Assembly (NCBI RefSeq): GCF_000420325.1 | Contig: NZ_ATUS01000005.1 | Location: forward strand, 62,001-126,000 | Length of the DNA: 64,000 bases | DNA from: Spongiibacter tropicus DSM 19543 | GTDB taxonomy: Bacteria > Pseudomonadota > Gammaproteobacteria > Pseudomonadales > Spongiibacteraceae | Direction of reading: 5' to 3' | Shown: in pieces, positions 50,242 through 57,103 of the stretch | How the letters are laid out: every line of letters begins with the position of its first letter | Position numbering within the stretch: the stretch's first letter is position 1 | Program-made: the position numbers and the translations under genes | The notes under the pieces: generated by a model | Told to the model about the DNA's origin: nothing | The model's input: only the letters and a program-made list of their open reading frames with translations | The model's database searches: none

Positions 50242-50613
50242 ATGGATGAAAGCAATCGCGTCACGCGCAAGGGCAGCACGCCGATCAAGGTGTATTGCTT
50301 GCCCGAAGAGCGGGCGCTTATTGAAAAAAACGCGGCAGCGGCAGGCTTGAGCCTGTCTGCGTTTCTGTTGGCCGTTGGCCAGGGCTATGAGGTCAAGGGC
50401 ATCACCGACTACGAGCGCGTGCGCGAGCTGGCCCGGATCAATGGCGACCTTGGCCGACTTGGCGGCCTGCTGAAACTCTGGCTGACCGATGACGTGCGGA
50501 CGGCGAAATTTGGCGAGGCGACCATCTTGGCGCTGCTGGGCCGGATTGAGGCCACCCAGGACGAAATGGGGCGCGTCATGAAAGCCGTGGTACGGCCGAG
50601 AGCCGAACCATGA
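50242..50613 (+). CDS. traJ: TraJ, oriT-recognising relaxosome protein (IncP type)
   Basis: A 123-residue protein from ATG 50242, the same length as RP4 TraJ, with matching segments PIKVYCLPEERALIEKNAAA, LAVGQGYEVKG, RELARINGDLGRLGGLLKLW and the C-terminal VVRPRAEP. It has a ribbon-helix-helix-like N terminus. In RP4, TraJ binds the oriT repeat and recruits the relaxase TraI. Here no TraI gene follows. Its stop overlaps ATG 50610, the position of the traI start in RP4. Confidence 0.93.
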   Translation: MDESNRVTRKGSTPIKVYCLPEERALIEKNAAAAGLSLSAFLLAVGQGYEVKGITDYERVRELARINGDLGRLGGLLKLWLTDDVRTAKFGEATILALLGRIEATQDEMGRVMKAVVRPRAEP

Positions 50614-50657
50614 CTTTAGCGGCTAAATTCTTGTCAACCTATTCGACCAATTATTAG
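50610..50657 (+). pseudogene. Vestigial traI start
   Basis: ATG overlapping the traJ stop by one reading frame, as traI does in RP4, but only 15 codons are open before TAG, and the sequence becomes the duplicated leader. It indicates loss of the relaxase gene. This is inference from position, since the few residues do not match TraI. Confidence 0.4.
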
Positions 50658-50718
50658 GCTGAATCAAGATGCATTGCTAGGCACCATAAGGCATTCATTA
50701 GTAATTGGAGGCCAAGCC
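50632..50718 (+). promoter_or_regulatory. Duplicated leader upstream of trbJ (copy 2)
   Basis: Repeats the region before the AlpA-like gene: TGTCAACC, CCAATTATT, GGCTGAATCAAG, GCTAGGCACCATAAGGCATT and AGCYATGCAAAC occur in the same order. The palindrome is imperfect here. It probably places trbJKL under the same regulator. Confidence 0.6.
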
Positions 50719-51504
50719 ATGCAAACTTCAAAAAATCGGATTTTCAACCGCTGGACATTGCGATCCGTCGCACTGGCAGCCAGTATCATCACTGTGTCTA
50801 TACCACCGGTTCAGGCCGGTATCCCCGTCATTGACGGCGGCAACCTGACCCAGAACATCATGACTGCTATCGAGTCTGTAGCGCAGACGCTCAAGCAGAT
50901 CGAGCAGTATCAGACCCAGTTGCAGCAGTACGAAAATCAGCTCCAGAACACGATGGCCCCAGCCGCGTATATCTGGGATCAGGCGCAGACCACGATCAAC
51001 CGGCTGATTACCGCGCAAAACACGCTGGCCTATTACGAGAACCAGCTAGGCAGCCTGGATCGTTACCTGGCCAAGTTTCAGGACGTGGCCTATTACCGCA
51101 GCTCGCCATGCTTCAACGGCAGCGGTGGATGCACGGATGCAGAGCGGGCTGCAATGGCTGAAAACCGCCGCCTGGCGTCAGAGTCGCAAAAGAAGGCTAA
51201 CGATGCCCTGTTTCAGACCGTGGCCGACCAGCAAAAGGCTTTGAAGGATGACGCCCGTACCCTGGAGCGGCTGCAAGGCGCAGCCCAGGGTGCGACTGGC
51301 CAGCTACAGGCCATCGGCTACGCCAACCAGCTCGCCAGCCAGCAGGCCAATCAGCTCTTGCAGATTCGCACCATGTTGACCGCCCAACACAATGCAGAAG
51401 CAGCCCGGATTGCAGCAGAACTCGATGCTGAGGCGCGAGGCGATGCCAGGGCCGAGCAAATGCGTACCTGGACGTTTCGCCCGAGTCCGGCAGACAACTA
51501 CTAG
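50719..51504 (+). CDS. trbJ: TrbJ-like mating-pair/entry protein
   Basis: A 261-residue exported protein from ATG 50719; a TTG at 50674 lies in the leader and is rejected. A signal peptide ends near PPVQAG. The body is a long Gln-rich helical coil (IEQYQTQLQQYENQLQNTM), as in TrbJ/VirB5-like pilus-associated proteins of IncP plasmids. The C terminus reads WTFRPSPADNY. Only trbJ, trbK and trbL of the trb operon are present, so a complete secretion channel cannot be built from the island alone. Confidence 0.85.
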   Translation: MQTSKNRIFNRWTLRSVALAASIITVSIPPVQAGIPVIDGGNLTQNIMTAIESVAQTLKQIEQYQTQLQQYENQLQNTMAPAAYIWDQAQTTINRLITAQNTLAYYENQLGSLDRYLAKFQDVAYYRSSPCFNGSGGCTDAERAAMAENRRLASESQKKANDALFQTVADQQKALKDDARTLERLQGAAQGATGQLQAIGYANQLASQQANQLLQIRTMLTAQHNAEAARIAAELDAEARGDARAEQMRTWTFRPSPADNY

Positions 51505-51516
51505 GGAGGCGGTGAG

Positions 51517-51753
51517 ATGAAAAAAATCTTATTTACTACTGCGGCTGCGGTGCTGTTGTTGGCTGGATGTGAAAAGGAAAGGATGCCCGAACCAAACGCG
51601 GCGACTTGTGCCCCTGATGCGTTCCAGGCAGCACTGAATGAAATGCGCAGCGAAGCGAACCGAGCGGCTTTCACCGAGGAATGCAGGGCATTCCAGAAGT
51701 CCAAGCAGATGCGTCAGTGGGAGTTCAAGCCCAGCCCTAAAGATGATTATTGA
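51517..51753 (+). CDS. trbK: TrbK-like lipoprotein (entry exclusion candidate)
   Basis: A 78-residue lipoprotein with signal and lipobox VLLLAGCEK. It sits between trbJ and trbL, the position of the IncP entry-exclusion lipoprotein TrbK. Its C terminus WEFKPSPKDDY closely repeats the end of TrbJ (WTFRPSPADNY), which is unusual. A preserved TrbK would be expected to reduce entry of IncP-like elements. The function is inferred from position and type. Confidence 0.75.
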   Translation: MKKILFTTAAAVLLLAGCEKERMPEPNAATCAPDAFQAALNEMRSEANRAAFTEECRAFQKSKQMRQWEFKPSPKDDY

Positions 51754-51763
51754 GGTGGTCGCC

Positions 51764-53194
51764 TTGAGAAAGAAAATTGCTTTAGGCGGCTTGATGATGG
51801 TCACCACAGTGGTGCTGGCTGAGCCTGCAATGGCGCAGGAGCTTAGTAGCAGCGGTGTTATGAATGATGTGCTCAAGCGTTTTCATGATGCTGCTGCAAC
51901 GTGGGGGCCGGCTATTGAGTCCGCTGCATCGCGTTTGTTCTGGACGTTGGTTGTGATTTCGATGGTCTGGACATTCGGCATGATGGCTTTGCGCAAGGCC
52001 GACATTGGCGAGTTCTTCGCAGAGTTCGTTCGCTTCACGATCTTCACCGGCTTTTTCTGGTGGCTGCTGACGAATGCGAACCAGGGCATGAATATCGCCG
52101 GTACGATTGTTCAGTCATTGCAAACCCTGGGCGCGCAGGCGGGGGGGCTTTCCAATAGCAATCTTGGGCCTTCCAGCATCCTTGATCTTGGTTTCGAGTT
52201 ATACAACCGCACGGTACAGGCGACCTCGGAGCTGGGATGGCGGCAGATGGCAACTGCTCTGGTTATGGAGCTAATGGCCCTGGCTGTTTTGTTTGTCCTG
52301 GCGTTGATTGCGGTCAACTTGTTGCTGTTGCTCGCATCGGCCTGGATTCTGTTGTATGCCGGTGTGTTCTTCCTTGGCTTTGGTGGAAGTCGTTGGACTT
52401 CCGACATGGCGATCAATTACTACAAGACCGTGCTGGGCCTGGCCGCGCAGCTTATGGCAATGGTGCTGCTGGTTGCGATCGGCAAAGAGTTCATCAATCA
52501 CTACTACACGCAGATCAGCGAGAACCTGGCATCCCAGGAACTGGCCGTGATGTTGGTTATATCGGTCATCTTGCTTTTCCTGGTCAACAAAGTTCCGCCG
52601 ATGATTTCTGGTCTTGTGTCTGGTGGTGGTATAGGCGCAGCCGGTGGAATTGGAAACTTCGGTGCGGGTGCCGCAGTTGGGGCAGCGGTGACGGCGGCCA
52701 GTATGGCAACTGGCGGCGCTGCCCTGGCAGGTAAAGCCGTTATGGGTGCCGCTGCCGGTGCTGCCGGAGGAGCAAGTGCACTCCAGGCGGCTTTTCAGAA
52801 AGCATCAGCGAGTATGGAAACCGGCGGTGACATGTCCAGCATGGGGTCAGTTATCAACGGTGGTAGCGGCGATGAAGCCGGTACCGGCGACACGCCATTT
52901 GCTCAAGCCGCCGGTTTCGGTGGCGGCGACGCCGGTGGTGGTGAGTCTAGTTCCGTCGGTGGATTTGCCAAGGCAGCGAAGTTGGCCACGGGTACGGCAT
53001 CCGAGTTGGTCAAGGGCGTCGGCTCTCAAATGCAGCAGGGATTCCAGCAGCGAGTGGGCGAAACCACAGGCGGAAAACTGGCTGCCTCGATACGCGAAAG
53101 CATGGAGCCGAAAGAGGCAGGCCAATCTGGCCAGTTCGAGGGCAATAGCTTGGGTGGCGATTCTGGCCCAGATAGTAACGAAGTCAGGAGTTAG
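51764..53194 (+). CDS. trbL: TrbL-like conjugation membrane protein
   Basis: A 476-residue VirB6/TrbL-type inner-membrane protein. I chose TTG 51764, with GAGGTGG before it and a signal-like start (RKKIALGGLMM... EPAMAQ); ATG 51743 overlapping trbK is an alternative. About six membrane segments lie in residues 60-290, followed by a Gly/Ala-rich tail (ASMATGGAALAGKAV) and a hydrophilic C terminus. In IncP transfer it is part of the membrane channel. Its partners TrbB-I are absent here. Confidence 0.85.
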   Translation: MRKKIALGGLMMVTTVVLAEPAMAQELSSSGVMNDVLKRFHDAAATWGPAIESAASRLFWTLVVISMVWTFGMMALRKADIGEFFAEFVRFTIFTGFFWWLLTNANQGMNIAGTIVQSLQTLGAQAGGLSNSNLGPSSILDLGFELYNRTVQATSELGWRQMATALVMELMALAVLFVLALIAVNLLLLLASAWILLYAGVFFLGFGGSRWTSDMAINYYKTVLGLAAQLMAMVLLVAIGKEFINHYYTQISENLASQELAVMLVISVILLFLVNKVPPMISGLVSGGGIGAAGGIGNFGAGAAVGAAVTAASMATGGAALAGKAVMGAAAGAAGGASALQAAFQKASASMETGGDMSSMGSVINGGSGDEAGTGDTPFAQAAGFGGGDAGGGESSSVGGFAKAAKLATGTASELVKGVGSQMQQGFQQRVGETTGGKLAASIRESMEPKEAGQSGQFEGNSLGGDSGPDSNEVRS

Positions 53195-53198
53195 CACG

Positions 53199-53447
53199 AT
53201 GACAACATCAACATACATGGCCGCATTGGCGGCCTTGGATGAAACGCCAAGGGAAGAAGTCAGCCAGGTATTTGTTTCGCCGCTGGGCGATCAATCGACC
53301 GAGGTCGATGCAGAGGCAGAAACAGCCGCTTTTGTATCACGGCCAGACCCTATGAGAGAGATCGAGACTAAGCCGGTAAGTACCGAGGCCAAGTTTGGCG
53401 GTAATCAGTGGTCAGCATTCGCGGAGGCGGCTGGGCTGTACCTGTAG
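53199..53447 (+). CDS. Small protein after trbL, unknown
   Basis: An 82-residue acidic protein from ATG 53199 with AGGAG upstream, five bases past the trbL stop. No domain is recognised; it ends AFAEAAGLYL. Close coupling suggests it belongs to the trb cluster. The frame is open further upstream inside trbL but that is overlap. Confidence 0.55.
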   Translation: MTTSTYMAALAALDETPREEVSQVFVSPLGDQSTEVDAEAETAAFVSRPDPMREIETKPVSTEAKFGGNQWSAFAEAAGLYL

Positions 53448-53510
53448 GCGCACCGGGCTGGCCACAACCAGCCCGGCACTTTCAATCAACACCTACTGGA
53501 GAGGTGAATC

Positions 53511-53735
53511 ATGACAACACAACATATTATCGAACCAGGGCAAGCAGTGCATCAAGCAGCGGCTATTCTTTCTTCTTTGGAGTACATCAACCAAGCGGAA
53601 GCGCGGAGCCTTGGGCCATTGGCCGAAGCCGTCGCTAATGCTTTTATGGTGGTGTACTACCAGGCCGAAACGGGCCGGGCGACCAGGGCAGATTTTCAGG
53701 AGGCTATAAAAGCCCTGCGTCAAGCATGTGGCTAA
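53511..53735 (+). CDS. Small island protein, unknown
   Basis: A 74-residue protein from ATG 53511 with GGAGAGG upstream. Helical, with patterns HQAAAILSSLEYI and ADFQEAIKALRQA. No family is recognised. It is the last plus-strand gene before a divergent small pair. A GGCGGCCAGTGGCCGCC hairpin with TTTCT follows at 53768-53790 and may terminate it. Confidence 0.55.
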   Translation: MTTQHIIEPGQAVHQAAAILSSLEYINQAEARSLGPLAEAVANAFMVVYYQAETGRATRADFQEAIKALRQACG

Positions 53736-53767
53736 TGACGTTTTGAGTAAATGCGCAAATGTAGAAA

Positions 53768-53790
53768 GGCGGCCAGTGGCCGCCTTTCTA
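53768..53790 (+). terminator. Terminator after small island gene
   Basis: AAAGGCGGCC / GGCCGCCTTT arms around AGT with T-rich 3' end. Likely Rho-independent and usable from both strands, between convergent genes. Confidence 0.8.
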
Positions 53791-53976
53791 CCTCTCATCA
53801 TTGGGCCATTCTCGGCCTACTGGTGGAGCATCGACCCATTCCCGTTCCTCGGGCGGTAGCGGGTAAGCCCCGGAGGCTTCTGCGCCGGCCAGCAACTCGG
53901 CCATCGTATAGCGCACCGGGCCAACCGTGACGGTACGGCTATCTGCAATCGCCTCCTCGGTTTCTTTCTTGTTCAT
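53788..53976 (-). CDS. PemI/MazE-like antitoxin fragment, orphan
   Basis: A 62-residue protein with RYTMAELLAGAEASG and PPEEREWVDAPPVGREW, which match the toxin-binding tail of PemI-type antitoxins (YSLAELLAQ... EDREWLDAP). The AbrB-like DNA-binding half is missing; only about 20 residues precede the tail. No toxin gene is beside it. It could be a remnant or an anti-addiction protein that blocks toxins of competing plasmids. GAGAGGT lies upstream of the start on this strand. Confidence 0.55.
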   Translation of the reverse strand: MNKKETEEAIADSRTVTVGPVRYTMAELLAGAEASGAYPLPPEEREWVDAPPVGREWPNDER

Positions 53977-54056
53977 GCTTGTACCTCTCTTGAAACCCTT
54001 AGCGACTATTATTTATTGTCTCATATAACAGTAATATTGCTTCCGGAGTTAAGTCA

Positions 54057-54230
54057 ATGAACACCAATGAACCTGCCTTCCTGGACGATGATGGCCCAAG
54101 TTCCGATCTGCCCGCGTTCATCTCCACTACCAATTCCGGCGAGTTGTACGGGCTACGCGAGGGCGAAACCGTGGTGGAGGCCATAGCCCGACACCAACGC
54201 GAAAGGTCAGGCGTGCGTGATTCTTCATGA
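54057..54230 (+). CDS. Small island protein, 57 residues, unknown
   Basis: A short frame from ATG 54057 with CGGAG 9 bases upstream, ending TGA 54228-54230. It encodes an acidic start (MNTNEPAFLDDDGPSSDLP) and GELYGLREGETVVEAIARH. No family is recognised. It is divergent from the antitoxin-like gene and faces usp. Real status is moderate because of the good ribosome site and codon quality. Confidence 0.5.
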   Translation: MNTNEPAFLDDDGPSSDLPAFISTTNSGELYGLREGETVVEAIARHQRERSGVRDSS

Positions 54231-54290
54231 CCAGCTCAGCGACCCCGGTCGGCCATCGCCGGTTCCGACGATGGCCGCCGCCCGGCGCTG

Positions 54291-55154
54291 TTACCGCAAC
54301 AAGAGTGTGGGAATGGTCGAAGAGCGGAGCAGGTCAGCGGTCTTGCTCCCAAACAACAGGCTGCGTAGCGGTGAGTGGCCGAACGCGCCCATGATGAGCA
54401 TGTCGATGGCCTGTTCCTTCACTGCCGTCGCAATCACGGTTTCCGCGTCACCAGGAGTCAGTAGGGCCGTGACTTCATAGCCTGCGGCCTCCAAGGTGGT
54501 TTTTGCCCAATCAAGCTGCTTGGGTGCGTCCTGGCGTTCCTTGCCTGCCATCAGCAGCGTGATCGGCAGGCCACGAAACAACGGACTGCCGGCGACCATT
54601 TCCACCCCGCGCCGGGTGACGATGCCACCGTCGAAGGCGATCATCACGCGCTGCGGCTCGTGAAAATCGTCGGTGACAGTCAGGATCGGTCTGTTCAAGG
54701 CCCGCACGACACGTTCCACGTTGCGCCCTAGATCCCGTTGCGTTGTGTCTGCGGACTCTCCACGGCGACCTAGCACCAACAGGCGCACGCCTTCGGCCTG
54801 CTCGACCAAGGTTTCTTCCAGTTCGCCGTGACGCTGGCGAACATCCACCAATGTAGCGCTGGCGGCGATGGCACGCTCACGCAGTTGGTTCAGGAAGATG
54901 CGACCTTGTTCGCGGGCATTTCTGGCACGGGCCTCGTCCTCTTCCGACAACTTGACCAGCAGTTCCTCTTGCGCGTTGACGCCGATGGCTCCGCTAAGGT
55001 CTTCGCCCGATCCCTGCTCGGGATGGGGGTCGATGATGTGCAGGAACTCCAGCGGTGCGTCCATGCGTCGAGCCGCCCATGCGGCGTAGTCGGCCACGTA
55101 GTAGGCAAAGCGGGATTGATCCACGCAGGCCAAGACTTTGTTTTCGTTTTTCAT
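54291..55154 (-). CDS. Tandem universal stress protein (UspA) domains
   Basis: A 287-residue cytoplasmic protein with two Usp domains (residues ~1-145 and ~150-287). The second keeps the ATP-binding pattern MGAFGHSPLRSLLFGS; the first has LGRRGES. It lies 14 bases downstream of sulP on the same strand, so they form one operon. Usp genes beside SulP transporters occur elsewhere, and regulation of transport by the Usp is inferred. Confidence 0.88.
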   Translation of the reverse strand: MKNENKVLACVDQSRFAYYVADYAAWAARRMDAPLEFLHIIDPHPEQGSGEDLSGAIGVNAQEELLVKLSEEDEARARNAREQGRIFLNQLRERAIAASATLVDVRQRHGELEETLVEQAEGVRLLVLGRRGESADTTQRDLGRNVERVVRALNRPILTVTDDFHEPQRVMIAFDGGIVTRRGVEMVAGSPLFRGLPITLLMAGKERQDAPKQLDWAKTTLEAAGYEVTALLTPGDAETVIATAVKEQAIDMLIMGAFGHSPLRSLLFGSKTADLLRSSTIPTLLLR

Positions 55155-55168
55155 GATTGTGTCCCCTT

Positions 55169-56647
55169 TCAGTGGCCCATCAAAATGTCGTCGGCACCGT
55201 CTTTGTCATGCACGGCGAACTTGTCCACCATCGTGGTGCTGGCCTCGTTCAGTCCGATGATCTCCACCTCGGCGGCCTCGCGCCGGAACTTGATGACCAC
55301 TTTGTCCAAGGCGCTGACGGCGGTGATGTCCCAAAAGTGGGCGCGGCTCACATCAATGCGCACCTTCTCGATGACTTCCTTGTAATCGAAGGCGTTGACA
55401 AAGCGTTCTGCCGAAGCGAAGAACACCTGCCCTGTCACGGTGTAAGTGCGGGTGCGCCCCTCGTCCTCGGCGCGCGAAGTTACGCGGAGAATCTGGCCCA
55501 CTTTGTGGGCGAAAAAGAAGCCCGACAGCAACACGCCGACCAGCACGCCTTGCGCCAGGTCATGCGTGCTAACGGTCACGGCCACGGTTGCCAGCATGAC
55601 GACGCTGGAGCTTTTGGGGTTCTTGCGCAGGTCGCGGATTGAAGCCCAGTTAAAGGTGCCGATGGAGACCATGATCATCACCGCAACCAATGCAGCCATT
55701 GGGATGCGGGAAACCCAGTCGCCGATGAACACGACCATCAGCAACAGAAACACGCCGGCGGCCAGCGTGGAGAGTCGTCCTCGACCACCGGACTTCACGT
55801 TGATAACCGACTGGCCGATCATGGCGCAACCCGCCATGCCGCCCAGGAAGCCGGAGGCGATGTTGGCCACACCTTGGCCCACGCACTCGCGGTTCTTGTT
55901 GCTGTTGGAGTCGGTCAGGTCATCGACGATGGAAGCCGTCATCATGGATTCGAGCAGGCCGACGACCGCAAGGGTCGCCGACACAGGGAAGATGATCCCG
56001 AGGGTTTCCAGGTTCAGCGGCACATCGGGCAGCAGGAAGATCGGCAGGCTATCGGGCAACTGGCCCATATCGCCGACAGTCCGAATGTCGATGCCCAGGA
56101 CAATGGCAACAATCGTCAGCGCTACGATGGCAACCAAAGGCGAAGGCACCGCTTTGGTGGCGTAAGGGAAAAGGTAGATGATCCCAAGGCCAGCCGCCGT
56201 CATGGCATAGACGTGCCAAGTGACGTTGGTCAGCTCGGGCAATTGCGCCATGAAGATCAGGATGGCCAGCGCGTTGACGAAGCCGGTGATGACCGACCGG
56301 GAAACGAAGCGCATCAGCGCGCCGAGCTTGAGCCAGCCGGCAATGATCTGAAGCACGCCAGTCAGCACCGTGGCGGCCAGCAGGTATTGCAAGCCGTGCT
56401 CCTTGACCAGCATGACCATCAGCAGCGCCATCGCGCCGGTGGCGGCCGAGATCATGCCGGGCCGCCCGCCTGCGAAGGCGATCACGGTGGCAATACAGAA
56501 AGAGGCATACAGGCCGACTTTGGGGTCAACGCCTGCAATGATTGAGAAGGCAATCGCTTCGGGAATCAGGGCCAGCGCGACAACGATGCCCGCTAGTAGG
56601 TCGTGCCGGACATTGGATAGCCAGTCCTGGCGTAAAGATTTCATCAT
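55169..56647 (-). CDS. SulP family anion transporter with STAS domain
   Basis: A 492-residue inner-membrane transporter from ATG 56647 ([12 protein letters not shown]); a GTG at 56674 is less likely. About 11-14 membrane segments, the SulP signature region near residue 75 ([15 protein letters not shown]), and a C-terminal STAS domain ([18 protein letters not shown]). The family carries sulfate, bicarbonate or other anions; the substrate here is not set. It is in an operon with usp and has a structured leader. The island's sulfonamide resistance makes a drug role tempting but unsupported. Confidence 0.88.
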   Translation of the reverse strand: MMKSLRQDWLSNVRHDLLAGIVVALALIPEAIAFSIIAGVDPKVGLYASFCIATVIAFAGGRPGMISAATGAMALLMVMLVKEHGLQYLLAATVLTGVLQIIAGWLKLGALMRFVSRSVITGFVNALAILIFMAQLPELTNVTWHVYAMTAAGLGIIYLFPYATKAVPSPLVAIVALTIVAIVLGIDIRTVGDMGQLPDSLPIFLLPDVPLNLETLGIIFPVSATLAVVGLLESMMTASIVDDLTDSNSNKNRECVGQGVANIASGFLGGMAGCAMIGQSVINVKSGGRGRLSTLAAGVFLLLMVVFIGDWVSRIPMAALVAVMIMVSIGTFNWASIRDLRKNPKSSSVVMLATVAVTVSTHDLAQGVLVGVLLSGFFFAHKVGQILRVTSRAEDEGRTRTYTVTGQVFFASAERFVNAFDYKEVIEKVRIDVSRAHFWDITAVSALDKVVIKFRREAAEVEIIGLNEASTTMVDKFAVHDKDGADDILMGH

Positions 56648-56674
56648 TAGTTCTGTTCCGGGGTGTGGGCTCAC

Positions 56675-56930
56675 CGCAGGCTGGAACGAACCGAAGGCGC
56701 GAATGCTCCTTTTCCCGGCCCCGAAAAAGAGAACGGCCCCAGACGATGGGGGCCTGCAAGGCGCAGCCAGTCGTACGTTCAGCCTCGTGCGAGCGAAGAT
56801 TGATATCTGAAAAAGCGGGCTCGCTGCGAGACTGGTAGTTACACTGGCAAGGACTCCAATAATGGCTGACGCTATGGCGTCAGGTTACGATACTTCGATT
56901 AACCCGAGATTGTATCATCTTGCATCACAC
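56675..56930 (-). promoter_or_regulatory. Structured leader and promoter region of sulP-usp
   Basis: On the minus strand a TACAAT -10-like box (about 56915) is followed by the inverted repeat TGACGC-CATA-GCGTCA (56864-56880). Further on, GGCCCC (56749-56754 complement) can pair with either of two GGGGCC copies (56735-56740 or 56717-56722) separated by TTCTCTTTTT. This looks like a terminator with an alternative hairpin. No known riboswitch class is matched. Confidence 0.45.
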
Positions 56931-57010
56931 CAAGAAAGCCCGACTCAGTGAGCAATCGAAAGGAGAGGTCGAACGCCGCCTGAGCGGCGCGTCCCAGGTA
57001 AGGTGATGAG

Positions 57011-57030
57011 CATGGTATATTTCATGGTAT
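57011..57030 (+). repeat. CATGGTAT pair before internal att core
   Basis: CATGGTAT at 57011 and 57023 (12 bases apart), the second ending 59 bases before the core at 57089. The same geometry is found at 60303/60315. Confidence 0.65.
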
Positions 57031-57088
57031 CTAATTAGTTAGATTTCTTAATCTATTGATTTATATGAAAATTTTATGAATATTGATA

Positions 57089-57103
57089 ATAGAGTGGGAG
57101 TGA
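57089..57103 (+). other. Internal att core (attR-like)
   Basis: ATAGAGTGGGAGTGA, also an IEWE-stop sequence, at the start of ISCR2. It marks the end of a 12.4 kb element lacking sul2. Confidence 0.7.

Noticed and set aside
54057-54230. Toxin partner for the PemI-like fragment in the adjacent divergent small gene
   Set aside because: Its 57 acidic residues show no PemK/MazF motif and the orientation is divergent, unlike typical toxin-antitoxin pairs.
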